Positions 45,143 through 53,766 of a stretch of DNA of 64,000 nucleotides are shown here, piece by piece. The stretch comes from Caenispirillum salinarum_A (GTDB taxonomy: Bacteria; Pseudomonadota; Alphaproteobacteria; Rhodospirillales; Rhodospirillaceae), in assembly GCF_044803115.1 (NCBI RefSeq), contig NZ_CP085224.1, positions 4,960,001 through 5,024,000 on the forward strand, in the 5' to 3' direction. The stretch's first letter is position 1. Each line of letters starts with the position of its first letter. The translations under genes and the position numbers were made by a program. Below the pieces are notes generated by a model, which saw only the letters and a program-made list of their open reading frames with translations, searched no databases and was not told the DNA's origin.

Positions 45143-45490
45143 TCAGGCGCGGCCCTGTGCTTCCATGCGCTCCAGGATGGCGTCGCGGACACGCTCCATC
45201 TCCGCCACGTCGCCGCTGTCCAGCGCCGCCATCGTCGCGGCGCAGTCGGCGCGGGTGGGCTCCAGGCGCTTGCGGCTGCGGGCCAGTTGGGTGCGGAACA
45301 ACGTCAGGGCGGAATGGATGCGATCCAGCGAGGCCTGCGCCTCCGCCACCTGATCCAGCACCTCGCGGGTGTCGCGGGCGATCTTGCGGCGCAGGAAGAC
45401 GGGGTGACGGTGCAGGGGAATCACGGCGCCGGGCGCCCGGGCCTCGGCGATGGCGGCGGGAACCGCGCGGCGCGGCGTCGTTTCGGTCAT
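45143..45490 (-). CDS. Hypothetical helical protein
   Basis: A 115-residue protein with an Ala/Pro-rich start (MTETTPRRAVPA) and a long helical body (VLDQVAEAQASLDRIHSALT and RTQLARSRKRLEPTRADC) that could form a coiled coil. It starts at ATG 45490 and lies convergent to argG. No domain is recognised. Confidence 0.65.
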   Translation of the reverse strand: MTETTPRRAVPAAIAEARAPGAVIPLHRHPVFLRRKIARDTREVLDQVAEAQASLDRIHSALTLFRTQLARSRKRLEPTRADCAATMAALDSGDVAEMERVRDAILERMEAQGRA

Positions 45491-45666
45491 GCGGCACTCC
45501 TCGGTCGGCGGGCCTTGTCCGGCCCGTTCTTCCCCTCCATCCCCCTAGACCATGCCAAGCCGACGCGCGCGCCGCGACTGCGCGTCGGTATAGACCGTGG
45601 GGAAAAAGGAGACGCCGAGGTTGCGCCGGCCGCCTTACGCCGCCGGACCGATCGCCTGGTCGGGCA

Positions 45667-46545
45667 TCAGTCCTCGATGTCGGCGCGCGCCTCGAAACGG
45701 TAGGGATGCGCGCGGTAGACGCCCAGGATGGTCAGCTCGCGGGTGAAGAACTTCAGCTCCTCGAAGGCCAGGCGCACGCCGCGCTCCTCGGGGTGGCCCT
45801 CCACCTCGCACAGGAACTGGGCGGCGACGAAGTGGCCGTCGACGATGTAGCTTTCCAGCTTGGTCATGTTGACGCCGTTGGTGGCGAACCCGCCCAGCGC
45901 CTTGTACAGCGCCGCCGGCACGTTGCGCACCCGGAAGACGAAGCTGGTCACCACGCCCTCCAGCGCGCCCGGCGGCGGCGTCAGGGGCTCGCGCGACATG
46001 ATGACGAAGCGTGTGGTGTTGTGCGCCTCGTCCTCGATGTTGGCCTGCAATGAAACAAGGCCGTAGGTCTCCGCCGCCAGTTCCGACGCGATGGCGGCGA
46101 CGCTCTTGTCGCTCATGCGCGCCACCTCGGCCGCGGCGCCGGCGGTGTCGGCGGCGACCACCGGCTTGATGCCCAGCCGCCGGATGATGTTGCGGCACTG
46201 GCCCAGGGCGTGGACGTGGCTGCGCACCGTGGCGATGTCGTCCAGCGTCGCACCCTTCACGCCCAGCAGGTGGTGGTTCACCGGCTGATAGTGCTCGCCG
46301 ATGATGTGCAGGCCGGAGTTGGGCAGCAGGTGGTGGATGTCGGCCACGCGGCCGGCGACCGAATTGTCCACCGGAATCATGGCATAGCGCGCCTGGCCGT
46401 CCCGCACCGCCTGGAAGGCGTCCTCGAAGGCCGCGCACGGCAGCGCCGTGAAGTCCGGATACACCGCCTTGCACGCCAGATGGCTGTAGGCGCCGGGGCT
46501 GCCCTGGAAGGCGATGGTGTGGGACGGATCGGACGAAGCGGCCAT
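45667..46545 (-). CDS. pheA: Prephenate dehydratase
   Basis: This 292-residue enzyme makes phenylpyruvate from prephenate for phenylalanine synthesis. The catalytic PDT domain has AFQGSPGAYSHLA near the start, FEDAFQAVRDGQA and AMIPVDNSVAGRV (TRF-like region NTTRFVIMSREPL). A C-terminal ACT domain (about 195-290) is present with the feedback-binding region LESYIVDGHFVAAQFLCEVE. It has no chorismate mutase domain, so it is the monofunctional type. ATG 46545 follows kdsB with 25 bases between, so the two form an operon. Confidence 0.96.
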   Translation of the reverse strand: MAASSDPSHTIAFQGSPGAYSHLACKAVYPDFTALPCAAFEDAFQAVRDGQARYAMIPVDNSVAGRVADIHHLLPNSGLHIIGEHYQPVNHHLLGVKGATLDDIATVRSHVHALGQCRNIIRRLGIKPVVAADTAGAAAEVARMSDKSVAAIASELAAETYGLVSLQANIEDEAHNTTRFVIMSREPLTPPPGALEGVVTSFVFRVRNVPAALYKALGGFATNGVNMTKLESYIVDGHFVAAQFLCEVEGHPEERGVRLAFEELKFFTRELTILGVYRAHPYRFEARADIED

Positions 46546-46570
46546 GGCGGGTCTGTCTCTGTGGAAGGGG

Positions 46571-47350
46571 TCAGGGCTTGGGGGTGAGGATGGCGCGCGC
46601 CGCCTGAAGATCGTCGGGCGTATCGACGCCCAGCGGCACGGTGTCGACCAGCACGGCGTCGATGCGCATGCCGTCCTCCAGCGCGCGCAGCTGCTCCAGC
46701 CGCTCGCGGGTTTCCAGCACGCCCGGCGGCAGGCCGACGAAGCGCTGCAGCGCCGCCCGGCGGTAGGCATAGAGGCCGATGTGGTGATACAGCGGCCCGT
46801 CGCCCGTCGGCGCGGTGGCGCGGGTGAAATAGAGCGCCCGGCCGCGCCGCTGGTCCGGCTTCAGCCCCAGGATCGCCTTCACCACGTTGGGATTGTCGCG
46901 CTCGGCATCCCTGATGATCTCGGCGACCAGGGTGGCGATGTCCACCGCCGGATCGGCCAGCGGTTCCAGCGCGGCCGCCACCAGGGCGGGGTCGAGCGTC
47001 GGCAGGTCGCCCTGCACGTTGACGATGGAGGCGAAGCGGCCCTGCGGGTCGAACCGCTCCACCGCCTGCCAGACGCGGTCCGAGCCCGACGGCAGGTCGG
47101 GATCTGTCAGCACCGCCTCGCCGCCGTGGGACCGCACGGCCTCGGCGATCCGGGCCTCGGCGCAGGCCACCAGAACCGGCCCGACGGCGGCTTCCATGGC
47201 GCGCTTCCAGACCTGCACGATCATGGGCACGCCGCCGATGTCGGCCAGCGGCTTGCCGGGCAGGCGCGTCGACGCCATGCGGGCGGGAATCACCACCAGC
47301 GCATCGCCGGTGGCGAGTCCTGGCTTGCTGGGTTCGGCGGGGGCGGTCAT
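46571..47350 (-). CDS. kdsB: 3-Deoxy-manno-octulosonate cytidylyltransferase
   Basis: KdsB activates Kdo to CMP-Kdo for the lipopolysaccharide inner core, so the organism has an LPS outer membrane. The 259-residue protein has VIPARMASTRLPGKPLADIG (about 20-39), the nucleotide-binding signature, and SGSDRVWQA, NVQGDLPTLDPAL as in KdsB. It is the first gene of the kdsB-pheA pair and divergent from the cytochrome gene. Confidence 0.97.
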   Translation of the reverse strand: MTAPAEPSKPGLATGDALVVIPARMASTRLPGKPLADIGGVPMIVQVWKRAMEAAVGPVLVACAEARIAEAVRSHGGEAVLTDPDLPSGSDRVWQAVERFDPQGRFASIVNVQGDLPTLDPALVAAALEPLADPAVDIATLVAEIIRDAERDNPNVVKAILGLKPDQRRGRALYFTRATAPTGDGPLYHHIGLYAYRRAALQRFVGLPPGVLETRERLEQLRALEDGMRIDAVLVDTVPLGVDTPDDLQAARAILTPKP

Positions 47351-47409
47351 GGCTTGTGCGTCGGTTGCGAAAGGGCGAAAGGAGCGTGAAGGTAGCCCCT
47401 GGAAGGGCC

Positions 47410-47423
47410 TCGATAAAGATCAA
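47410..47423. promoter_or_regulatory. FNR/FixK-like binding site upstream of the cytochrome c gene
   Basis: The plus-strand bases TCGATAAAGATCAA read TTGATCTTTATCGA on the other strand. They match the FNR/FixK consensus TTGAT-N4-ATCAA at 9 of 10 defined positions. The site lies in the divergent gap between kdsB and the cytochrome gene, 122 bases before the cytochrome ATG; a possible -10 (TATAGC, 47441-47446) lies about 18 bases further. It suggests low-oxygen control. Confidence 0.5.
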
Positions 47424-47545
47424 AACGCCGCCACCTAGCGTATAGCAGCGCAAAAGCCGTATGCTCCCCGTGGACAGACGGCATTCCACCCGCTACGCTC
47501 CGGCCGCGAATCGCTGCCCTGGCCCTGAACCGTTCGGAGAGGCGC

Positions 47546-48718
47546 ATGTCCTTTATTGGTAAGTCCGTCGCCGCGCTTGCCGTCGCGATCGCCCTGGTCT
47601 TCATCGTGAACGCCGTGGGCGACATCTACAACCCGACCCGCACCCTGGACGAACCCGTCTACCGTGCGGGCCTGGATACCGGTGACGAAGGCGCCGAGAC
47701 CGAGGTGGCCGCGGCCGAGGAAGAGCCCGAGGCCGACCTGTTCACGCTCATCAGCCAGGCCGAAGCCTCGGCCGGTGAGAAGGCCTTCCGCCAGTGCGCG
47801 TCCTGCCACACCTACGAGATCGGCGGCCCCAACCGGGTCGGCCCCAACCTGGGCAACGTCATCGGCGCCGACATCGCCGCGCACGAAGGGTTCAACTACT
47901 CCGATGCGCTCGCGGGCATCGAGGGCGAGTGGACCTACGAGAAGATGGACGCCTGGCTGGAAAACCCGAGCGACTTCGCGCCGGGCAACAAGATGACCTT
48001 CGCCGGCGTGAAGAACATCGAGGACCGCGCAGCCATCATCAAGTTCCTGATGGCCCACACCGAGAACCCGCCGGCCGTGCCCGAGCCGCAGGAGGCCGCC
48101 GCGGCCGAGGAGGCGCCCGCCGCCGAGGAAGCCGCTGCCGAAGGCGAGGGCGAGGCCGAGGCCGAGGCCGAGACCGCCGCCGCGGAAGAGGCCCCGGCCG
48201 CCGCGGAAGAGCAGACCGCCGAGGCCGCTCAGGCCGGTGGTGCTGCCGGCGGATTCGCCGCCATGGTCGCCGCCGCCGATCCGGTCGCCGGCCAGAAGGT
48301 GTTCAACCAGTGCCGCGCCTGCCACACCTACGAGATCGGCGGTCCCAACCGCGTCGGCCCCAACCTGGGCAACATCGTCGGTGCCGACATCGCCGCGCAC
48401 GAAGGTTTCCGCTATTCCGACGCCCTGTCCGCCATTGACGGACAGTGGACCTACGAGAACCTGAACGCCTGGCTGGAGAGCCCCAAGGACTTCGCGCCCG
48501 GCAACAAGATGACCTTCGCCGGCCTGAAAAGCGAGGAAGACCGCGCCGCCGTCGTCGCCTTCATGATGGAGTACACCGAGAACCCGCCGCCGCTGGATGC
48601 CGCGTCGCCGGGTCCGGCCGCTCCGGGTGTTGCCAGCGAAACCCTGCAGGAAGCCGTGCCCGAGCCCGCAGGGGCCGCCGAGCGTCCCTCGCCCGAGGAA
48701 GGTGCGGTGGCAGAGTAA
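47546..48718 (+). CDS. Membrane-anchored dihaem cytochrome c with duplicated domains (CycM-like)
   Basis: A 390-residue protein with an uncleaved N-terminal membrane anchor (about 7-25) and two cytochrome-c2-type domains. Haem 1 has C84-x2-C87-H88 with axial Met150; haem 2 has C256-x2-C259-H260 with Met322. Both domains share HTYEIGGPNRVGPNLGN and AWLE-P-DFAPGNKMTFAG, so they are clearly an internal duplication. They are joined by an Ala/Glu-rich linker (about 178-240). Membrane cytochromes of the CycM type normally carry one haem and donate electrons from the bc1 complex to aa3 oxidase. The neighbouring pheA/kdsB pair is typical for this gene. Confidence 0.93.
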   Translation: MSFIGKSVAALAVAIALVFIVNAVGDIYNPTRTLDEPVYRAGLDTGDEGAETEVAAAEEEPEADLFTLISQAEASAGEKAFRQCASCHTYEIGGPNRVGPNLGNVIGADIAAHEGFNYSDALAGIEGEWTYEKMDAWLENPSDFAPGNKMTFAGVKNIEDRAAIIKFLMAHTENPPAVPEPQEAAAAEEAPAAEEAAAEGEGEAEAEAETAAAEEAPAAAEEQTAEAAQAGGAAGGFAAMVAAADPVAGQKVFNQCRACHTYEIGGPNRVGPNLGNIVGADIAAHEGFRYSDALSAIDGQWTYENLNAWLESPKDFAPGNKMTFAGLKSEEDRAAVVAFMMEYTENPPPLDAASPGPAAPGVASETLQEAVPEPAGAAERPSPEEGAVAE

Positions 48719-48751
48719 CTTTGCCGTCACCACCGTCCCTCGGTGGACACC

Positions 48752-48790
48752 AAAGCGCCCCGGTCCCAGCGGCCGGGGCGCTTTTCTTTT
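48752..48790 (+). terminator. Rho-independent terminator of the dihaem cytochrome gene
   Basis: AAAGCGCCCCGG (48752-48763) and CCGGGGCGCTTT (48773-48784) form a perfect 12-bp stem followed by a T-rich tail (48782-48792). It lies 34 bases after the stop. Confidence 0.92.
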
Positions 48791-48949
48791 TTCCAATCCG
48801 CCATATGCCTTTGTATTGGTTGACCCGGCGAAGCATCCCCTCCAGAATTGGGCCTAATCCGAAAGGCGCAAGGAAGCCGCGGCGCGCCCTCACCGAAAGG
48901 CGCAAGCCGACGGGGCGTCCCGGAACAGCAAGAGCACGGGACTTTTGTC

Positions 48950-49450
48950 ATGGTGGCGCATATGGGCATACACGGCGATTCCACGGACGCCGCGGCGGAC
49001 CGGCCTGAACCGGTCGGGCGCGAGCGCCGCGTCGTGGGCCAGGCGCTGTCCTACTGGCACGCCGTGCGCGACCACCGGACGCTGCCGCTGCTCGACGACC
49101 TGGACATGGAGGCCGAGCCCCTGCTGCGCGGCAAGCTGTTCCTGATGGACGTCACCGACGGCCCGGGCACCGCCACCTTCACCTACTGCGGCGGCGCCCT
49201 GTCGCACGCCTTCAAGGCCTCGGCCACGGGCAAGCGGCCCCACGAGGTCCTGCCCAGCGACGTCGCCGAACACATGCTGGACCTGGTGCGCGCGGTGGTC
49301 GACTTCCGCCGCCCGCTGGCCGACGCGGCCACCCTGCCCCGCGTGCGCGGCGGCGGCGTGCTCAAGCACCGCATGGCGATCATGCCCGTCTCCACCGACG
49401 GCAAGACCGTCACCCACATCCTGGGCGCCTTCAGCTACAAGGTGGACTGA
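48950..49450 (+). CDS. PAS_5-like family protein
   Basis: A 166-residue soluble protein starting at ATG 48950 (MVAHMGIHGD) or 48962. Its body resembles the PAS_5 family (formerly DUF1457), seen as stand-alone proteins in Rhodospirillales: WHAVRDHRTLPLLDDLDMEA, TFTYCGGALSHAF and MAIMPVSTDGKTVTHILGAF. These proteins are thought to bind a ligand or sense stress, but no cofactor site is evident here. It is convergent with murJ. Confidence 0.8.
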   Translation: MVAHMGIHGDSTDAAADRPEPVGRERRVVGQALSYWHAVRDHRTLPLLDDLDMEAEPLLRGKLFLMDVTDGPGTATFTYCGGALSHAFKASATGKRPHEVLPSDVAEHMLDLVRAVVDFRRPLADAATLPRVRGGGVLKHRMAIMPVSTDGKTVTHILGAFSYKVD

Positions 49451-49477
49451 GCGCGCGGCCAGCGGCGGCGCGGACGC

Positions 49478-51055
49478 TTACTCTCCCGGCTGCGCGGCGC
49501 GGCGGGGGCGGATCATGCCCTTGATGTCCGACAGCGACGTCGCCCCCATGGCAAAGGCGGCGACCGTGAAGGTGCCGGCCCCGACCGCCAGCAGGGCCGC
49601 CAGCGCGACGATGCTCGGCACGCCCGCAGCCAGGCCCTCCACCGGCAGTTCCGGTACCAGCCAGCGGTTTGTCGCCCAAACGGCGCCGGCCATCACCGCG
49701 CTGGCCGCCATGATGCGCGGCAGGCGGCTCTTGAGACGGGCGTCGGGGGCGAAGTGGCCGCGGCGGTGCAGGATGATCGCCAGCGCACCGCCGTTGACCC
49801 AGGCCGCCAGGCCCGTCGCCAGCGCGATCCCCACATGCCCCAGCACCTGCATCAGGATCAGGTTCAGCACCACGTTCACCACCATTCCGGCGCCGGCGCA
49901 CCAGACCGGCGTCTTCGTGTCCTCGCGCGCGAAGAAGCCGGGCGACAGCACCTTCACCAGCACGAAGGCCGGCAGGCCGACGGCGAACGCCGCCAGCGCG
50001 CCGGATGTGGCCGCCGCCTCCAGCGGACCGAAGGCGCCGCGCTGGAACAGCGCGGTGACGATGGGATGCGCGATGACGATCAGCCCGCTCATGGCCGGAA
50101 TGGTGAACAGCAGCGACGCCTCGATGGCGCGGTTCTGGTTGTAATGGGCGGCCTCGGTGTTGCCGGCGGCGATCTGGCGTGCCAGCAGCGGCAGCAGCGC
50201 CGTCCCGATGGCCGTGCCTACCACCCCCAGCGGCAGCTGGTTCACGCGGTCGGCGTAGTAGAGGTAGCTGACGGCACCGTCACTGACCAGCGAGGCCAGG
50301 ATGGTGTCCACCAGCAGGCTGATCTGGTAGAGCCCGGCGCCGAAGGCCACCGGTATCACGCGCTTGCCCAGCAGCTTGATGCGCGGGCTTAAAGTGGGGC
50401 GCACCGGATGGATGCGCACGCCGGCCCGGCGGCAGGCGACGATCAGCCACACCAGCTGGATCACGCCGGCCGCCGCCACGGCGATGGCCAGCGCATGGCC
50501 GGGCGTGGCGGTGTACTGGTGCAGGGCCAGCAGGCCGCCCATCATCACCAGGTTCAGCAGCACCGGTGTCGCGGCCGCGGCGGCGAACCGGCCCAGGCTG
50601 TTCAGCACGCCCGACAGCAGCGCACACAACGAGATCAGCAGCAGGTAGGGAAAGGTGATGCGGGTCAGGTCCTCGGCCAGTTCCATCTTGCCGGGGACGG
50701 CATCGAAGCCGGGCGCGAAGGCATAGATGGCCCAGGGCATGGCCAGTTCCATCAGCCCGACGAACACCGCCAGCACCAGGCCCAGCACCGTGAAGGCGCG
50801 GCGGGCGAACAGGTGGGCCTCGGCCGCGCCCTCCTTCTCCAGCGTCTGCGAATACAGCGGCACGAAGGCCGCCGCCACCGCCCCTTCCGCGAACAGGCGG
50901 CGGAACAGGTTGGGGAACTTGAAGGCGACGAAGAAGGTGTCGGCCACCGTGCCCGCGCCCAGGAACCCGGCGATCAGGATATCGCGCGCGAATCCGGTGA
51001 TTCGGCTGAGAAGGGTAAACCCGCCGACGGTGGCGACGGCACGGAACAGCGACAT
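49478..51055 (-). CDS. murJ: Lipid II flippase MurJ
   Basis: MurJ moves lipid II across the inner membrane for peptidoglycan growth. The 525-residue protein has 14 hydrophobic segments. It starts SLFRAVATVGGFTLLSRITG with FARDILIAGFLGAGTVADTF (the conserved Arg-Asp cleft), and ends with a Pro-Gly tail. ATG 51055 was chosen because the MurJ-specific first helix begins there; an in-frame start at 51142 would add 29 residues without family similarity. It faces the ppa gene divergently. Confidence 0.94.
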   Translation of the reverse strand: MSLFRAVATVGGFTLLSRITGFARDILIAGFLGAGTVADTFFVAFKFPNLFRRLFAEGAVAAAFVPLYSQTLEKEGAAEAHLFARRAFTVLGLVLAVFVGLMELAMPWAIYAFAPGFDAVPGKMELAEDLTRITFPYLLLISLCALLSGVLNSLGRFAAAAATPVLLNLVMMGGLLALHQYTATPGHALAIAVAAAGVIQLVWLIVACRRAGVRIHPVRPTLSPRIKLLGKRVIPVAFGAGLYQISLLVDTILASLVSDGAVSYLYYADRVNQLPLGVVGTAIGTALLPLLARQIAAGNTEAAHYNQNRAIEASLLFTIPAMSGLIVIAHPIVTALFQRGAFGPLEAAATSGALAAFAVGLPAFVLVKVLSPGFFAREDTKTPVWCAGAGMVVNVVLNLILMQVLGHVGIALATGLAAWVNGGALAIILHRRGHFAPDARLKSRLPRIMAASAVMAGAVWATNRWLVPELPVEGLAAGVPSIVALAALLAVGAGTFTVAAFAMGATSLSDIKGMIRPRRAAQPGE

Positions 51056-51168
51056 GGGCCTCACCGGCTTGACCAGGACGCGCCCTTTTACACCATGCCG
51101 GCAAGGCGAAAAAGCGGCGCGGGCGGAGCGCGGCAAAGCCACCCTCTGGGGTAGCCCGGCGACAGCCC

Positions 51169-51196
51169 TTTACGGCGGGCGCGATTCCAGTAATAA
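51169..51196 (+). promoter_or_regulatory. Candidate promoter of ppa
   Basis: TTTACG (51169-51174) and TAATAA (51191-51196) are 16 bases apart in the gap between murJ and ppa. The leader would be about 143 bases. A weak candidate. Confidence 0.35.
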
Positions 51197-51345
51197 AGGG
51201 GCCGTCTTTTCGCGCCCGCACCCGCTGCCACAGGGGATGGCGGCGGCACGGGCGCCCGAACAGTCACCGATCGCGGGTTTTCCGGAGGGAGGCCCGGTCA
51301 TCGCGCCGCAGGGTTGGCGGCGCCGTCAAGCCGGAAGGAAGCATC

Positions 51346-51876
51346 ATGGACATCAACAAGATTCCCGTCGGTAAGGACGCTCCGTGGGACGTGAACGTCA
51401 TCATCGAGATCCCGCTCCGCAGTGATCCGGTGAAGTACGAGGTGGACAAGGACTCCGGCGCCATGTTCGTGGACCGCTTCCTGCACACCGCCATGCACTA
51501 CCCCTGCAACTACGGCTTCATTCCCCACACCCTGTCCGACGACGGCGATCCGGTGGACGTCATGGTGCTGGGCCGCATGCCGGTGGCCGTGGGCTCCGTC
51601 ATGCGCACGCGCCCCATCGGCGTGCTGCACATGGAGGACGAGGCCGGCCGCGACGAGAAGATCCTCGGCGTGCCGCACTCCAAGCTGCACCCCTACCACG
51701 ACAACGTGAACAGCTTCGGCGACGTCCGCAACACCGAGCTGCGCCGCATCGAGCACTTCTTCGCCCACTACAAGGACCTGGAAGAGGGCAAGTGGGTCAA
51801 GATCCTGGGCTGGGGCGACGCCAAGGAAGCCGCCGACATGATCGCCAAGGGCATCGAGGCCGGCAAGAAGGGTTGA
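51346..51876 (+). CDS. ppa: Inorganic pyrophosphatase (family I)
   Basis: Ppa hydrolyses pyrophosphate from biosynthetic reactions. The 176-residue protein has IEIPLRSDPVKYEVDK (substrate Lys/Glu) and the metal-binding signature DDGDPVDVMVLG (about 65-76). DEKILGVPHSKLHPY is the family's next conserved part. GGAAGGAAG lies upstream of ATG 51346. Confidence 0.98.
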   Translation: MDINKIPVGKDAPWDVNVIIEIPLRSDPVKYEVDKDSGAMFVDRFLHTAMHYPCNYGFIPHTLSDDGDPVDVMVLGRMPVAVGSVMRTRPIGVLHMEDEAGRDEKILGVPHSKLHPYHDNVNSFGDVRNTELRRIEHFFAHYKDLEEGKWVKILGWGDAKEAADMIAKGIEAGKKG

Positions 51877-51987
51877 GCCCTTCGCCGCCGCCGCCCTCGC
51901 GATGCTGGACGCGCCCCGACCCCGAAAGGCGGTCGGGGCGTTTCCGTATCAGTGGAGGAAACACGGGAGAACAGGAGGGAGACCGCC

Positions 51988-52515
51988 ATGACCGCATCCG
52001 CGCGCGACCGCATCGAGGTGGTCGTCGGCGACATCACGCGCGAGTCCACCGACGCCATCGTCAACGCCGCCAACAACGAGTTGGGACCGGGCGGCGGCGT
52101 GGCCGGCGCCATCCAGCGCGCCGCCGGGCCGCGGCTGCTGGAAGCCTGCGAGCCGCTGGGCGGCTGCGAAACCGGCGACGCCAAGGCCACCGAGGACTTC
52201 GACCTGCCGGCGCGCTGGGTCATCCACACCGTCGGGCCGGTCTGGCACGGCGGCGACGCCGACGAGGAATCGCTGCTGGCCTCCTGCTACCGGCGCTCGC
52301 TGGAGGTGGCCGTCGAGATCGGCGCGGCCTCGGTGTCCTTCCCCGCCATCTCGACGGGAATCTTCGGCTTCCCGCCCAACCGCGCCGCCCCCATCGCCGT
52401 CAGCACGGTGGCCGAGGTGCTGCACGAGACCGACGCCATCGAAACCGTGCGCTTCGTCTGCTTCGACGAGGACAGCGCGGCCCTGCACCGCGAGGCCCTG
52501 GACAAGCTGGCCTGA
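51988..52515 (+). CDS. Macro-domain protein (O-acetyl-ADP-ribose deacetylase type)
   Basis: A 175-residue single macro domain that would bind ADP-ribose and hydrolyse O-acetyl-ADP-ribose or protein-linked ADP-ribose. Typical YmdB/MacroD residues are present: VGDITRESTDAIVNAANNEL, GGGVAGAIQRAAGP and the C-terminal FPAISTGIFGFPPNRAA. ATG 51988 has GAGGGAG 6-12 bases upstream and precedes the conserved fold; the longer form from 51952 is unlikely. It lies 111 bases after ppa. Confidence 0.93.
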   Translation: MTASARDRIEVVVGDITRESTDAIVNAANNELGPGGGVAGAIQRAAGPRLLEACEPLGGCETGDAKATEDFDLPARWVIHTVGPVWHGGDADEESLLASCYRRSLEVAVEIGAASVSFPAISTGIFGFPPNRAAPIAVSTVAEVLHETDAIETVRFVCFDEDSAALHREALDKLA

Positions 52516-52530
52516 CGGGCCGCGGGCGCC

Positions 52531-52980
52531 TCAGCCGCCGTCGGGGAGGCCGGCAAGCACCGGCGTCACGTCGGCGGCGGCATCGGGCCAGCGCAGCAGG
52601 TGGGAGGGGCAGCGGCGGCAGTCGCTGGAGCCGAACCCGGGAACGGGCACGGCGGCACCGGCCACCGTCAGCGCGCCGCGCAGGGCGCATTCGTCGCCCC
52701 CGGCCACGGGCCAGACGGCGGTGTCGCCGGCGGCCGTGGTCAGCCAGTCCACATGCCAGCGGCGCGGTTTGTCGGCCGCCAGATGCCGGGCGCACCGCGC
52801 CCTCAGGCCCCCGCCACCCCGCGCCGATCCGCAATAGAGGTAGGTTCCCGGGGCCAGCACCGGGCCGTGGGTCCCGGCGAATCGCGGCGGCAGCGGCGCC
52901 GGAAAGCCGAACGTCATGCGCAGCACATAGGCACCCGGTGCGTCGGGAAGCTGATGCGGATCGTGTATCCACCCGGCCAT
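52531..52980 (-). CDS. DUF123 GIY-YIG-like protein
   Basis: A 149-residue protein of the DUF123 family, a GIY-YIG relative sometimes fused to endonuclease III. It shows PDAPGAYVLRM (GIY strand), PGTYLYCGSARGGGGLRARC (the YIG-like segment with conserved Arg) and a Cys/His cluster SSDCRRCPSHLL in the second half that may bind Zn. ATG 52980 or 52992 are both possible. It is convergent with the macro-domain gene. A role in DNA repair is inferred from the family. Confidence 0.85.
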   Translation of the reverse strand: MAGWIHDPHQLPDAPGAYVLRMTFGFPAPLPPRFAGTHGPVLAPGTYLYCGSARGGGGLRARCARHLAADKPRRWHVDWLTTAAGDTAVWPVAGGDECALRGALTVAGAAVPVPGFGSSDCRRCPSHLLRWPDAAADVTPVLAGLPDGG

Positions 52981-53052
52981 GATGTTTGACATCCTCTCGG
53001 CTTACGCGGAAAGTGGTGGCCACGGATCGCGCCACGCACACAGCCGCAGCCC

Positions 53053-53430
53053 ATGTTCAACTTCTTCGCCCTTTCGCCGGCCCGTCTTGCCGCCCTTCTG
53101 GCGGTGGGTCTGACGCTGGCCGCCACGGCCGCACCGCCCCCGGCGGCGGCGCAGGGCGCCATCTACGCCTGGACCAATGACAGTTTCTGGAAAGTGGGGC
53201 GGCTCGACAAGGAGTTGTCGGCGCTGTGCCGCCGCAGCGAGTTCAACCAGGTGCGCAAGAACCGCCTGAAGATCTGGTACACCGGCAAGGACAACATCGG
53301 CCGGGGCACCACGGGCGTCGCCAAGTACGGCTGGAACCTGAGCGATCCCAACGGCAAGGCCGTGCCCGACGTGACCTATCACTTCATCAACGACGGCTGG
53401 TCGGACTGCAAGGTGTTCGTCGCGCCCTGA
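53053..53430 (+). CDS. Small secreted protein, unknown function
   Basis: A 125-residue protein with a Sec signal peptide (about 1-34, hydrophobic ARLAALLAVGLTLAATA, likely cleavage after PAAAQ). The mature 90 residues are rich in Trp and Tyr (IYAWTNDSFWKVGRLDKEL and GVAKYGWNLSDPN) and contain two Cys that could form one disulphide. Periplasmic location is likely. No family is recognised. Confidence 0.72.
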   Translation: MFNFFALSPARLAALLAVGLTLAATAAPPPAAAQGAIYAWTNDSFWKVGRLDKELSALCRRSEFNQVRKNRLKIWYTGKDNIGRGTTGVAKYGWNLSDPNGKAVPDVTYHFINDGWSDCKVFVAP

Positions 53431-53464
53431 GCCGGCGCACCGGCCCTGTCGCAACTCCTTGCGC

Positions 53465-53740
53465 TCAGCCGCCGCTGCCGCCGCGCCGCCGGCCGCCGGG
53501 GGTGGTGGCCTTGCCGTAACCGCAGTCGCAGGTCTGCGAGCCCTTGACCAGCCGCGCCACCAGGGCGCCCCGGCCGCTGGCGGCGTCCGACCGCGTCCAG
53601 CGAAAGACGGCGCCGCACTTGTTGCACAGCTGCTCGCCTGGGCCGCGCGCCGTTTCCTCCGTCTGGCGGCTCTTGGCCTTCTTCACGGCGGCGACGGCGG
53701 CCTGGATGGTCGGGGGCAGGGGCTTGTTGCGGTCACTCAT
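53465..53740 (-). CDS. Small zinc-ribbon protein
   Basis: A 91-residue basic protein starting at ATG 53740 (MSDRNKPLPPTIQAAV). It has two Cys pairs, CNKCGAVFRW and CDCGYG, spaced as in zinc ribbons, and a Gly/Arg-rich tail that could bind nucleic acid. I do not recognise a family; a nucleic-acid-binding role is a guess. Confidence 0.65.
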   Translation of the reverse strand: MSDRNKPLPPTIQAAVAAVKKAKSRQTEETARGPGEQLCNKCGAVFRWTRSDAASGRGALVARLVKGSQTCDCGYGKATTPGGRRRGGSGG

Positions 53741-53766
53741 GGGGCGGTGTCGTCCGGGATGGGGTC

